From the NCBI GenBank assembly GCA_021030905.1, contig JAGFMI010000001.1, forward strand, positions 1,302,001 to 1,366,000: a stretch of DNA of 64,000 bases, read 5' to 3'. The DNA comes from Pyrenula massariospora (taxonomy: Eukaryota > Ascomycota > Eurotiomycetes > Pyrenulales > Pyrenulaceae). Positions 55,411 through 64,000 of the stretch are shown here, piece after piece. Made by a program: the position numbers and the translations under genes. Under the pieces are notes generated by a model, which was not told where the DNA came from, made no database searches, and saw only the letters and a program-made list of their open reading frames with translations. Each line of letters opens with the position of its first letter. Positions within the stretch are counted from its first letter, which is position 1.

Positions 55411-57730
55411 ATGGATCAGCAATCAGTGTACTCATTGAGCGTCTTAGCTCCGCTACGAGATGGCCCTGAGGAATCGCGCACGCAGATTCAAGCAAGCTTT
55501 CGTGAATTTATCATGATTTTCCAGCTGGACAATGCGTTCATCTATAGGTATGGTGAGATTGGGAAATCTTTGGATCGATTGCTGATATCTGGAAAACCAA
55601 CAGAGACCAAATACGAGAAAACGTGTTGGTCAAGCAATACTTTTGCGACATTGACATTGCGCATATCATCTCCTTCAATGAAGAGTTAGCACATAAGCTC
55701 ACTAGTGATCCCGCTGGCATGATACCCTTGGTATGTCGTGAGACTCTAGAGCGAAGCAGCCCATTGACGACTTCGTAGTTCGAGGCAGCGCTAAAGCAGT
55801 GTACCCAACGCATCGTCTATCCTCACAAGAGAGATGTCGAACTACCTCAGCATCAGTTGCTCCTTCATTCTTCTGTTGCCCATATATCAATACGTGACCT
55901 CAACGCCACCAATGTTTCTCACCTCGTCCGCATCCCCGGCATCGTCATTGGTGCCTCCACAATGTCATCCAAAGCCACATTGGTGAATGTACAGTGTCGA
56001 AATTGCGGTCATGCCTACAACATACCTGTGGAGGGTGGTATTGCTGGTGTCAAGCCTCCTAGGCAATGTCTCAGGAATCGGGATAGAGAACGAGGTCCTG
56101 AAGAGGGGGAGCCTTGTCCGTTGGATCCATACTACGTTGTCCATGAGAGGAGCCAATTCGTGGACCAGCAAATCATCAAACTCCAAGAGGCCCCTGATCA
56201 GGTACCCGTTGGAGAGTTACCCAGACACATCATAGTTTCCGCAGACCGCTATCTTACGAACCGGGTGGTGCCTGGGTCGAGATGTACTGTCATGGGTGTT
56301 TTCTCGATCTATGAAGCAGGTGGGAAGAAGAAAGATGCCACGTCCGCCCTTCGAAACCCTTACCTGCGAGCTGTAGGTATCAATAGTGATGTTGATCATA
56401 CAACTAAGGGACTTGCGACATTCACCGAGGAGGAAGAACAGGAATTCTTGGAACTGAGTCGACGACCTGACTTTTACGAGATCTTTGCTGAGAGTATTGC
56501 GCCATCAATTTACGGCAACAAAGACATTAAGAAAGCCATCGCGTGTCTTCTGATGGGAGGATCGAAGAAAATCCTACCTGATGGAATGAAATTGCGAGGG
56601 GACATCAATGTTCTGCTTCTCGGTGACCCTGGGACAGCCAAATCCCAACTTCTAAAGTTTGTTGAGAAAGTTTCTCCAATCGCTATCTACACATCCGGCA
56701 AGGGCTCTTCAGCTGCTGGTCTAACGGCGTCTGTGCAGCGGGAGTCATCAACAAGGGAGTTCTACCTCGAAGGTGGTGCTATGGTTCTCGCAGATGGTGG
56801 AGTGGTCTGCATCGATGAGTTTGATAAGATGAGGGATGAGGATCGAGTTGCTATCCACGAAGCTATGGAGCAGCAGACGATTTCAATTGCCAAGGCTGGC
56901 ATTACCACAATCTTGAATGCTAGGACATCGGTTCTGGCTGCTGCAAATCCTATTTTCGGAAGATACGACGACTTGAAGAGTCCAGGCGAGAATATTGACT
57001 TCCAGACTACGATTTTGTCTCGATTTGATCTCCTTTTCTTGATCAAAGACGATCATGACAGAGCAAGAGACCAGACCATAGCCAAGCATGTCATGGGCAT
57101 TCACATGGGTGGCCAAGGCATTGAAGAACACGTCGAGGCTGAGATACCGGTCGAGAAAATGAGGCGATACATCAGCTACTGCAAAAGGTATTTTATGAAC
57201 AAACGTTTTTTAATTAGGTGTGAACTGACATACGCAGCCGTTGTGCCCCAAGGCTCTCTCCGGAGGCCGCAGAAAAGCTCTCTTCACACTTTGTCTCTAT
57301 CCGCCGGCAAGTCCACCAGGCGGAGAAGAATGCAAATGCTCGCTCCTCGATACCCATCACCGTCCGGCAGCTCGAAGCTATCGTCCGAATCACCGAATCC
57401 CTTGCCAAGCTTTCTCTTTCACCCATTGCAACAGAAGCTCATGTCGACGAAGCGATTCGGCTATTCCTTGCCTCTACAATGGACGCTGTGTCGCAGGGTG
57501 AAGGGCAAGGTAGCAGAGAGCTAATGGACGAGATGAATAAGGTGGAGGAAGAGCTCAGGAAGAGGCTCCCTCTAGGATGGAGCACTAGTCTTGCTACGCT
57601 AAAGAGAGAAATTGTGGATGGGAGAGGGTTTAGTGAACAATCGCTGAATAAGGCGTTGGTTGTGATGGCTAGGAGGGACACTGTTCAGATACGGCAGGGC
57701 GGTAGTCAGGTGTACCGGAGTGGCGTGTGA
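55411..57730 (+). CDS. mcm5: Mcm5, replicative helicase subunit
   Basis: AAA+ subunit of the MCM2-7 replicative helicase. Exons are 55411-55547, 55604-55730, 55779-57187 and 57238-57730, giving 721 aa, the expected Mcm5 length. The start [14 protein letters not shown] matches the family. A zinc-binding segment begins CRNCGHAY (about residue 161). Walker A is [12 protein letters not shown] (about 369-380), the sensor-region block [13 protein letters not shown] follows, Walker B is CIDEFDKM (about 431-438), and the arginine finger is SRFDLLF (about 501). The last splice restores [18 protein letters not shown]. The C-terminal winged-helix ends [12 protein letters not shown]. Introns use GTATGG, GTATGT and GTATTT donors. 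The 5' region carries two ACGCGT cores. Confidence 0.97.
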
Positions 57731-58282
57731 TGTACTACTATCAAGGCGTTAAGGAATATGCAATCAAGCGACGGATAACGGTACTAGAGAAGATCGAGAG
57801 GAGGTTTAAGGTTCATGCTAATAACGACTCATTGTGAAGGTGCCGCATTAGAGCAGATCAGGTGCAAGACTTCAAAATCCGAGTCTAAGTGTTTCGTAAT
57901 GCAGATCAAGTTTTCCAACCATAATGCTTTGACCTAAGACAAGATGGGGAAATTCTATGTCTTGATTGTTCTCGGAGGTCTTCGTTTTCTGGAAGAGCGA
58001 GCTAAGCAAGATATTTGTTCCATCTCAAGCTCGACTCTATCAAACAAGAATCTCCAACTTAACGATATTCATACCTGGTTCTCAAGGATTGAGCGTCATT
58101 CTCAAATATCGATTGGAGTAAACTTAAGCTCCTCTATTCACGTTATCTCTTACAACGTGCAAACTCCTTATTTCCAACCACGACATCTTCTCGTTTGTGG
58201 AAGATTGATAATTTTCAAACTATCTACCCTTCCAAAGTCCAGCAATCCTACTTAAAAACGTCACCTTGTTTCAGTCACAAAC
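57731..58282. other. Intergenic region mcm5/ribokinase
   Basis: 552 bp of AT-richer sequence: the mcm5 3' UTR followed by the ribokinase promoter. A 103-codon frame at 57944-58255 is not credible as a protein. Confidence 0.45.
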
Positions 58283-59305
58283 ATGTCTGCGATAGTCCGC
58301 ATCATAGGCAGCCTCAACGTAGACTTTACCACCGTCACCCCACGGATCCCCCAGGCCGGCGAAACGCTCAGAGCAACCTCCCTCACAATCAGCCCCGGGG
58401 GGAAGGGTGCCAATCAAGCAGTAGCCTGTGGGAGAGCGTCTTTCATCTCGCCGACAGAGAAAGATGTCAAAGTGGAGATGGTGGGCGCGGTTGGCAAGGC
58501 AGACCCGCATTATGCTACTTTACTGAAACCAGCACTGGAAAGGTCTGGCGTGGATTGCAGTGGGATCGCGGAAGTGGAGGGAACGCAGACGGGCACAGCT
58601 ACGATTATAGTGGATGAAGGGAGTGGTGGAGAGAATAGGATCTTATTTGTCCCCGGAGCGAATTTCCAAGGCATGGGTCCTACAAAAGACGTTTTAGGGA
58701 GAGCTTTGAGAGAGCCGCTGCCCGATGTGATTCTACTTCAAGGAGAAATTCCAAAGGAGACTGTTTGGGAGATTTTGAAAGGCGTCGAGGCATACAACAG
58801 GGCAAAAGGGAGAGAGACGCGGTGTAGGGTGATACTGAACCCAGCGCCTGTGTTCGAGGGCGGAATCCCCAAAGATCTGTACGGATCGATCCATTCACTG
58901 ATCGTGAATGAAACAGAAATGGACTTCCTGACGCCAGTAAAGGGCAATGTGCAGCGGGCAAAGCAGCTTTTCCACGACCAGGGCGTGGAGGTGGTCATCG
59001 TCACACTTGGCTCCAAAGGTGCTTCCTGGAGCAGCAGAAAGCTGATTGACACAGGACGGCCTGAGGATATTGCAGGAGATATCAGCGGCATGAAGGTTGC
59101 AAACGTCATTGACACCACAGCGGCAGGCGACACGTTCGTTGGATATTATGCCATTGGGCTCGCTCGCTGGGTCAGGAGCTCTCGTTGGGAGCATTCAGCA
59201 ATGTTTCTACCAACTGAAGAGGTGAAACGTGCAAATCAGGCGGCAGCAGTTGCCGTAACGGCACCAGGAGCCATCGACTCGATTCCGTGGGGATATGAGG
59301 TTTGA
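58283..59305 (+). CDS. rbk1: Ribokinase (PfkB family)
   Basis: Phosphorylates D-ribose at O5, feeding the pentose-phosphate pathway; cytosolic. Uninterrupted frame of 340 aa, typical for fungal ribokinases. PfkB signature 1 is ISPGGKGANQAVACG (about residues 36-50). The substrate-binding IGSLNVDF is at 8-15. The ATP-site signature 2, DTTAAGDTFVGYYA (about 274-287), carries the catalytic Asp of AAGD. A Rossmann-like core with ILNPAPV and NETE lies in between. Two small insertions (around residues 52-62 and 168-178) are usual in fungal members. Confidence 0.95.
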   Translation: MSAIVRIIGSLNVDFTTVTPRIPQAGETLRATSLTISPGGKGANQAVACGRASFISPTEKDVKVEMVGAVGKADPHYATLLKPALERSGVDCSGIAEVEGTQTGTATIIVDEGSGGENRILFVPGANFQGMGPTKDVLGRALREPLPDVILLQGEIPKETVWEILKGVEAYNRAKGRETRCRVILNPAPVFEGGIPKDLYGSIHSLIVNETEMDFLTPVKGNVQRAKQLFHDQGVEVVIVTLGSKGASWSSRKLIDTGRPEDIAGDISGMKVANVIDTTAAGDTFVGYYAIGLARWVRSSRWEHSAMFLPTEEVKRANQAAAVAVTAPGAIDSIPWGYEV

Positions 59306-60597
59306 AGAGAGAGGTGTGGGTGTCAAGCAAGAAATAAAGCAGTCCATTCATTTTGATGCCTGAGGCAGCAACGCGTTCCATGAAGTGCGCAAAGTCAGAG
59401 AAGGAGGTCGCATGAAGGTCTTCGCTATCTATGATGCAACATGAGCATTCGAGCCTCAGCGCGCCTCAATTGAGGGCGCCAGCCTGTCAAAATCAGTGGC
59501 AAAGCGGTCTTAACATCGGTCTGGAGGATGCTGCGGCAGACACAAACAACAACGAGAGCCTCTCGATCGCGGTCACTTTAATGGTCGCGGCTTTTTGAAA
59601 CGCGTAGAAGGAGACCAGAAAAGTGGGGTATGCCACCACATCAACAAACACTGTACTTGTGAAAGTGCTTCAACATCGATTTTTTTTTCGAACCTACGAA
59701 TTGACGGCTCGTGAAAAGAAGGTGATCGCTACACAGTCCCGAACCTTCTGAATTATCAAAAGGTGGTGGAAGACGTTGGAAGCGCCGACGTGGTCAGGGC
59801 GCTAAAGTGGAGACATCACGTCGCGCTCGCGTTTCCCTGCAGCTTCACGCTTCGACGCCCCCCTTTGCCCTTCAGAGCCTGACTTCGACTCACTTTACAG
59901 TCCAATTGTCTGCCTGAGGATCTTCTGCATAGCCGGCTTCGACGCCGCTGTGCATTAGATTGTCACGCTAGACTGCCGTCACGCCCTCCATCCTCACTCT
60001 CGCATTTTGCCGACTCGTTCGACACGCCAGGCCGGTGCTCTCGAAGAGTATCACCGACGAGGATCTCGCGTCTTAGCCCTCTCGCAGCACGGGCGTGTCG
60101 ATTGCTCGACCTTTCCCTCCCTCACCTAGGTTAGCATTTTCAAGTCCTTGCTTTTCGCCCCTCGCTTCGTAATATACACTTCCCCCCAACCCGTCCTCAC
60201 TTCTGCTCTTCACCTACTCGCCCTGCTCTTTCACCGAGCGTTAGTTTTCACCTCGGTGGCGTCTATCTCAAAGAGTTGACGAGAGCGTGGTGCAGAGTCT
60301 TTTGCGTGCTGCAATCACCACTTCGCGAATTGGCTGGCCAAGCACCAAGGTGAAGCAGAAATCAAGGGGACCGTAAACCCTCACCTATTTTCACCTCCCT
60401 ACGATCAGGCAATAAGAATCACTACCGTTGCTCCTCGTTACGAAGACAAGCTATAAATTCCACATCTACCTCTTTAATTAATCCTACCTAGACCAATCCA
60501 ACTTACTCCAACAAGATTCCTGAGGCTCCTTAATTTCTCCACCTCAAAGCAACTTGGGATACCGTCATAAACACGACCAACTCACATATCCACAGCC
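59306..60597. promoter_or_regulatory. Long promoter and leader of the KEN-box gene
   Basis: 1.29 kb. From about 59830 onward the plus strand is strongly C/T-rich with no stable frame, looking like a long fungal 5' UTR preceding the ATG at 60598 (context CCACAGCCATGGC). No uORF family or RNA gene was recognised. Confidence 0.45.
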
Positions 60598-61818
60598 ATG
60601 GCTACCTTGACTCTAGTCCGTCAACCCTTCGGCGTTGTCGATGGCTCTCGACTTCGCAATCTAGCAAGCACGAAGAACACACAGGCTGGTAAGGACATCT
60701 CTAATGCTCTCAACAAATACCAATGCATCCCCTTAAAACATTTAGCACTCTATCTAACACATCTTGCAGCAATCTCTTCTGCGGGCCCATCTCTGAAGCG
60801 TCGTCATGTCTCCCCAGAGAACTCTGACTCAGAGAATGTCGATCCAGAGCTCTTCAAATCTTCTGGTAAACGCAAACGCACTGAAAATGACCACGAAGAC
60901 CTCGACAAGCCTGTCAAGTACTCCAGCATTCCCCTCAGTGTGAAGCCTTCTACCTCCATTTCCAAGACCCCTCTCGAGTCCCCTCGTGTCAACACCACCA
61001 AGCCTTCCCCCACCGCTCCCTCCTCAGCCCCTGCCGCTGCCGGCCGCTCACCCACCAAGTCCCGTCGATCTGGCATCTTGTCCACCCGCCGTGCGAGCAG
61101 CAACGGCTCCCTCAAGTACTCCCGTCTCGACGCTCCGGCCTATGGCATCGGCAAGACCCGAGCTCCACTCTCCGTGACTGCCGCCCTCAATGGTACCTTC
61201 TCCCGCTCCAAACGCCGGGCCGTTACCACCCTTGAGGAATCCATGCCCAAGGCCTGGGACTTCGAGATCTATGAAGACACCGAGGCGGACCATAATCTGA
61301 ACATGACGGTGCACTCGACGGGTACATTGGACATTTCGGATGACGAAGGTCGTTCTTCTCCAAAGTCTGACCATGACAACAAGGAGAACATCCCGCCTGG
61401 GCTGGATATGGCTCCTATCGCCTCCGCTCGGGCCAAGGCTGAGGCGAAGAAGCGCATCATGACCGACACTCCCCGTTCTCCTCTCGGCGACCTCTCGGCC
61501 TCAGACTTCTACGCCCCCGGCTGCGACGCTACGTCCTTTGTGCTTGTCCCTGGGGACGACGGCACCGACCTCCCGCACACTAACAACAACATCACGGCGG
61601 CGTTGGAGGCTAGGCCTGAGGCGCAGTTGCTCGACAAGGAGGGGTTGGATCGTTTGTTGAAGGCGACGGCGCCGGCGGAGGTTGAGGGCCCGGTTGAAGA
61701 TGACGGTGGTCTTGGCGGGGAGAAGGGTGGTGATATTGAGATCTGGGAGAGTGGGAGCGCGAAGGATGAAGCGATGGAGGAGGGTGATAGGAAGGTGGAG
61801 AACATCTTCGCCGTGTAA
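60598..61818 (+). CDS. Conserved-looking nuclear protein with KEN box, unknown
   Basis: Exons 60598-60688 and 60770-61818 give 379 aa; the intron (GTAAGG...TTGCAG, 81 nt) is an open multiple of three. The protein begins MATLTLVRQPFGVVDGSRLR, then is mostly disordered and Ser/Pro/Lys-rich. It has a bipartite basic patch (KRKR near residue 62), a SPTKSRRSGI proline-directed phosphosite-like stretch, and an ordered acidic block around FEIYEDTEADHN followed by GTLDISDDEG. The sequence DNKENIPP contains a KEN box, the recognition motif of the APC/C-Cdh1 ubiquitin ligase. RSPLGDLSASDFYA follows. This suggests a cell-cycle-regulated nuclear protein, but I do not recognise a named family and the activity is unknown. 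Confidence 0.75.
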   Translation: MATLTLVRQPFGVVDGSRLRNLASTKNTQAGKDISNALNKYQCIPLKHLALYLTHLAAISSAGPSLKRRHVSPENSDSENVDPELFKSSGKRKRTENDHEDLDKPVKYSSIPLSVKPSTSISKTPLESPRVNTTKPSPTAPSSAPAAAGRSPTKSRRSGILSTRRASSNGSLKYSRLDAPAYGIGKTRAPLSVTAALNGTFSRSKRRAVTTLEESMPKAWDFEIYEDTEADHNLNMTVHSTGTLDISDDEGRSSPKSDHDNKENIPPGLDMAPIASARAKAEAKKRIMTDTPRSPLGDLSASDFYAPGCDATSFVLVPGDDGTDLPHTNNNITAALEARPEAQLLDKEGLDRLLKATAPAEVEGPVEDDGGLGGEKGGDIEIWESGSAKDEAMEEGDRKVENIFAV

Positions 61819-62286
61819 TTCTGAATGGATGAACTCGGAAGGATGCCGGTGTTGGTGGAAAGGGGGTGGATGCTGGTCTTGGCTGGCTGGTGTAGCTTCT
61901 CAGAGGTACCTGATGAAGTCTTGTACTATTGCTCCCGATTGATCTTGGAGTCACGGCTATGGAATTTTGGAGTTGCGTTGGTGGTTGGTCTCTGATTATT
62001 GAGTGAACTGTTGTCTACTGAATCAAAGAGCTGAATTTTAAGATGCTTTGTGTCGTAGGCTGGAGGTCTGATTCTTAGTCCTCTCCATTGACGTCCTACT
62101 TGGCCACCCTCACTATAAGAACGAGCTGAATCATTTTCGACCCAGTATGACATTGGGCAGCATGATCACTGAGTACGAGTAAATAAAAGCAATTGGTACA
62201 TTTAGTACACTATATGGCGCCGTAGGAGTCCTCATCCCTTTTTGCTAAAGGCTCGCATCCGTTTTTCCAAACCAACTCTATTATAT
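61819..62286. other. Convergent 3' intergenic region
   Basis: 468 bp between two converging genes. No coding signal beyond shadows of the neighbours. Confidence 0.45.
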
Positions 62287-64000
62287 TCATATAGCTGCCT
62301 CCATGTCAGTCTCGGCGAGCTCGGTCTCGCTCGATGGTTCATCATTGTCGTCAGATTCCAGGCCCAGGTCCCCGCCACCATTTTCATCTTCGTTATCGTC
62401 CAGCTCCACGGCCTCAGACACAGCCGATGCCCTTTGATTCTCACTATTTCCCTGACTATCTGCCTCACCATCTTCTCCTGACTCAAGAGCTGGGTCCACA
62501 TACTCTCCAATGATCGAGCTTCGCCCCTCGGAAGACAGAAAACTTCGCCCAACACTCGGCTTACTCTTACTCAACCTCCCTGCTGCCGGCCGCGTTCCAT
62601 CCACAGCCCGACACATGGCGCGATAGGTCGCCGCCCACTCCAGTTCCCGCTTCTGCGCATTCGTTGGTAGATAGTACATGGGATCCTCTCCCTTTTCGGT
62701 GTCCACGGCATCCGGCAGCGCGGCAAATTGTTGGAAGATGAGATCATCTGGCGTTTCGTTGTTCATGAGCATCTCCGCCTTTGCCTTGAGGACGGTTTTG
62801 ATCTTGCAGAGGGCGCCGTTCTGGTACCAGCCGAAGTAGCTCGGTTCACATGTTGGGCGGGGGATGGTGTCATTCACCATTTTGGCGAGGATCGGATCTT
62901 GGAGGTCGCATAGTTGCCAGGCTTTGCCATCGCGAGGAAAGGGGGGCTTGCCTGTGAAGATGTGCGTTGTTTTGTCGTTGTTGGGTTTCCAGGTTCGCTG
63001 GAAGTCCTGACGACGTTTCCTTTCGGAGCGTTCTTTGGGCACGAGCTGGAGCATAACGGTCTGGTAGGTGCGGTATTCGGGGGAGGAGCGAGGGTCCACG
63101 CCCAGCTTGACGTAGGTGTCGCGCCAAGGCCCGCTGCGGAAGGCGTAGGCGACGTAGGCGACAGCGTATTTCACCTGGAAGATAGGAACAGATGGCGGGA
63201 ATTGGTTTAGGAGAGCGCGACGGGTCCAGATTGGACGGCGAGTGAAGATATCGTTCAGAACGGAGACGACGCTTTGAAAGCTGGCATGGCGGGAGGAGAG
63301 AGGTGGAGCGGAGGGGTTAGGGGCATCAGGTATTTTGGGCACATCGTATTGGAGCTGCTCAGTAAAGACTTTGTCTTTCTTCTGGACATTCTGGATATGC
63401 CTCTGACCAGTGTCTGTATCTACAAAGGTCTCAACCGCTGGATTCTGGCGGTAGGCATAGTTGGCTGGGATCTGTCGGGTGGAGAAAGTAGGTGGCGGCA
63501 GTATTTCGGTCTTGATCTGCCCCTGCGACATATCTAACTTCCATTCTTTCAAGAGAGGGTATTCAAAGGGTAGTATTTTCTCGCGGATCTGGCTCATAAA
63601 GCGGCTATCGCTTGTGGAATAGACAAAATCAGGCATGGTCCGGAAAATCTGGGATGATGAGATACTACCAATAGGTTCCACTACCGCAGCGTCGGTGTTA
63701 TCTTTCAGAGATCGCAGAAGATATCTCGCATCTTTAGGTGAGCTTGAAGCATTCTCGTCCATTGTAAACGGATCATTACACCCGCGTTTCCTCTTGCGGC
63801 CGGTCCTCTGCGGTACAGTAACTTTCATGAGGACGTTGCAGGCCTTTCGATTTGTAGATATGAGTGGTCGGCTGGCTGGATCGTCTGGATGTAGAAAGAG
63901 GCTTATGGGTTGGCCTTGGTCTTTCATCATCTGCGTAACCTCAGAGAATCCACCGAGGGTCTGAATTCCCTTGTCCGGATTCTTGACGACACATGGATGC
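62287..64000 (-). CDS. sfc1: TFIIIC subunit Sfc1/Tfc1 (tau95, GTF3C5), N-terminus off window
   Basis: DNA-binding subunit of the RNA polymerase III factor TFIIIC that recognises the tRNA-gene A-box side. The frame is open to the right edge and upstream residues read HPCVVKNPDKGIQTLGGFSE, which is the family's N-terminal block, so only a few dozen residues or an upstream exon are missing. Features: LFLHPDDPASRPL, then a basic RTGRKRKRG; the tau95 core with PPTFSTRQIPANYAYRQNP; and the winged-helix-like stretch RRPIWTRRALLNQFPPSVPI. GPWRDTYVKLGVDPRSSPEY follows and is the best-conserved DNA-binding segment. The C-terminal tail of about 90 residues is highly acidic. No intron is apparent in the visible part. 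Confidence 0.92.
   Translation of the reverse strand, partial: HPCVVKNPDKGIQTLGGFSEVTQMMKDQGQPISLFLHPDDPASRPLISTNRKACNVLMKVTVPQRTGRKRKRGCNDPFTMDENASSSPKDARYLLRSLKDNTDAAVVEPIGSISSSQIFRTMPDFVYSTSDSRFMSQIREKILPFEYPLLKEWKLDMSQGQIKTEILPPPTFSTRQIPANYAYRQNPAVETFVDTDTGQRHIQNVQKKDKVFTEQLQYDVPKIPDAPNPSAPPLSSRHASFQSVVSVLNDIFTRRPIWTRRALLNQFPPSVPIFQVKYAVAYVAYAFRSGPWRDTYVKLGVDPRSSPEYRTYQTVMLQLVPKERSERKRRQDFQRTWKPNNDKTTHIFTGKPPFPRDGKAWQLCDLQDPILAKMVNDTIPRPTCEPSYFGWYQNGALCKIKTVLKAKAEMLMNNETPDDLIFQQFAALPDAVDTEKGEDPMYYLPTNAQKRELEWAATYRAMCRAVDGTRPAAGRLSKSKPSVGRSFLSSEGRSSIIGEYVDPALESGEDGEADSQGNSENQRASAVSEAVELDDNEDENGGGDLGLESDDNDEPSSETELAETDMEAAI

Noticed and set aside
1-64000. CRISPR arrays, insertion sequences, replication origins, viral insertions
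   Set aside because: No regularly spaced repeats, transposase motifs, long terminal or inverted repeats or viral protein motifs were seen; the window reads as ordinary fungal chromosome.

Overview
The window is nuclear DNA of a filamentous ascomycete (Pezizomycotina). The evidence is short introns of about 42-100 bp with GTRNGY-type donors and CTRAY branch sites, several open introns, fungal housekeeping genes (striatin, Get5, Nop2, Vps54, Mcm5, Rad14, TFIIIC), and a pigment-type iterative non-reducing polyketide synthase (NR-PKS). I cannot fix the class or species by eye.

Layout. The left arm (about 2.0-8.4 kb) holds conserved genes: striatin (+), Get5 (-) and the rRNA methyltransferase Nop2 (+). 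From 8.4 to 15.3 kb there is a low-complexity stretch with one probable unknown gene (-) and a possible small Cys-containing ORF. The middle (15.3-44.6 kb) looks like a dispersed secondary-metabolism locus: a short-chain dehydrogenase of the hydroxynaphthalene/versicolorin reductase type (-), a Zn2Cys6 transcription factor (-), a gene-poor gap of 11 kb, a six-domain NR-PKS (SAT-KS-AT-PT-ACP-ACP-TE, 2150 aa, -) and a cytochrome P450 (+). The right arm (47.4-64 kb) is again housekeeping: farnesyl diphosphate synthase (-), Rad14/XPA (+), a J-domain protein with a degenerate HPD motif (-), Vps54 (-), Mcm5 (+), ribokinase (+), an unknown KEN-box protein (+) and the TFIIIC subunit Sfc1/Tfc1 (-, running off the right end).

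The most interesting item lies in the apparently empty 22-33 kb gap. Positions about 25690-27032 (+) are a full-length but eroded copy of an Ayg1-type polyketide-shortening hydrolase gene. Colinear fragments of the family, including all three regions that carry the catalytic triad, sit in shifting frames. They are interrupted by several stops, most of them explainable as C:G to T:A transitions. Ayg1 acts on the heptaketide made by PksP/wA-type synthases, the same architecture as the intact PKS 6.6 kb away. My inference is that this locus once encoded a heptaketide-to-tetrahydroxynaphthalene (DHN-melanin) route. It would have lost the shortening step while the PKS, a ketoreductase, a regulator and a P450 stayed open, so the present product may be an unshortened naphthopyrone or something further oxidised.

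Exon boundaries were found by reading splice signals and checking phase by hand. Lengths quoted for multi-exon genes are those of the joined exons, all of which are in frame.
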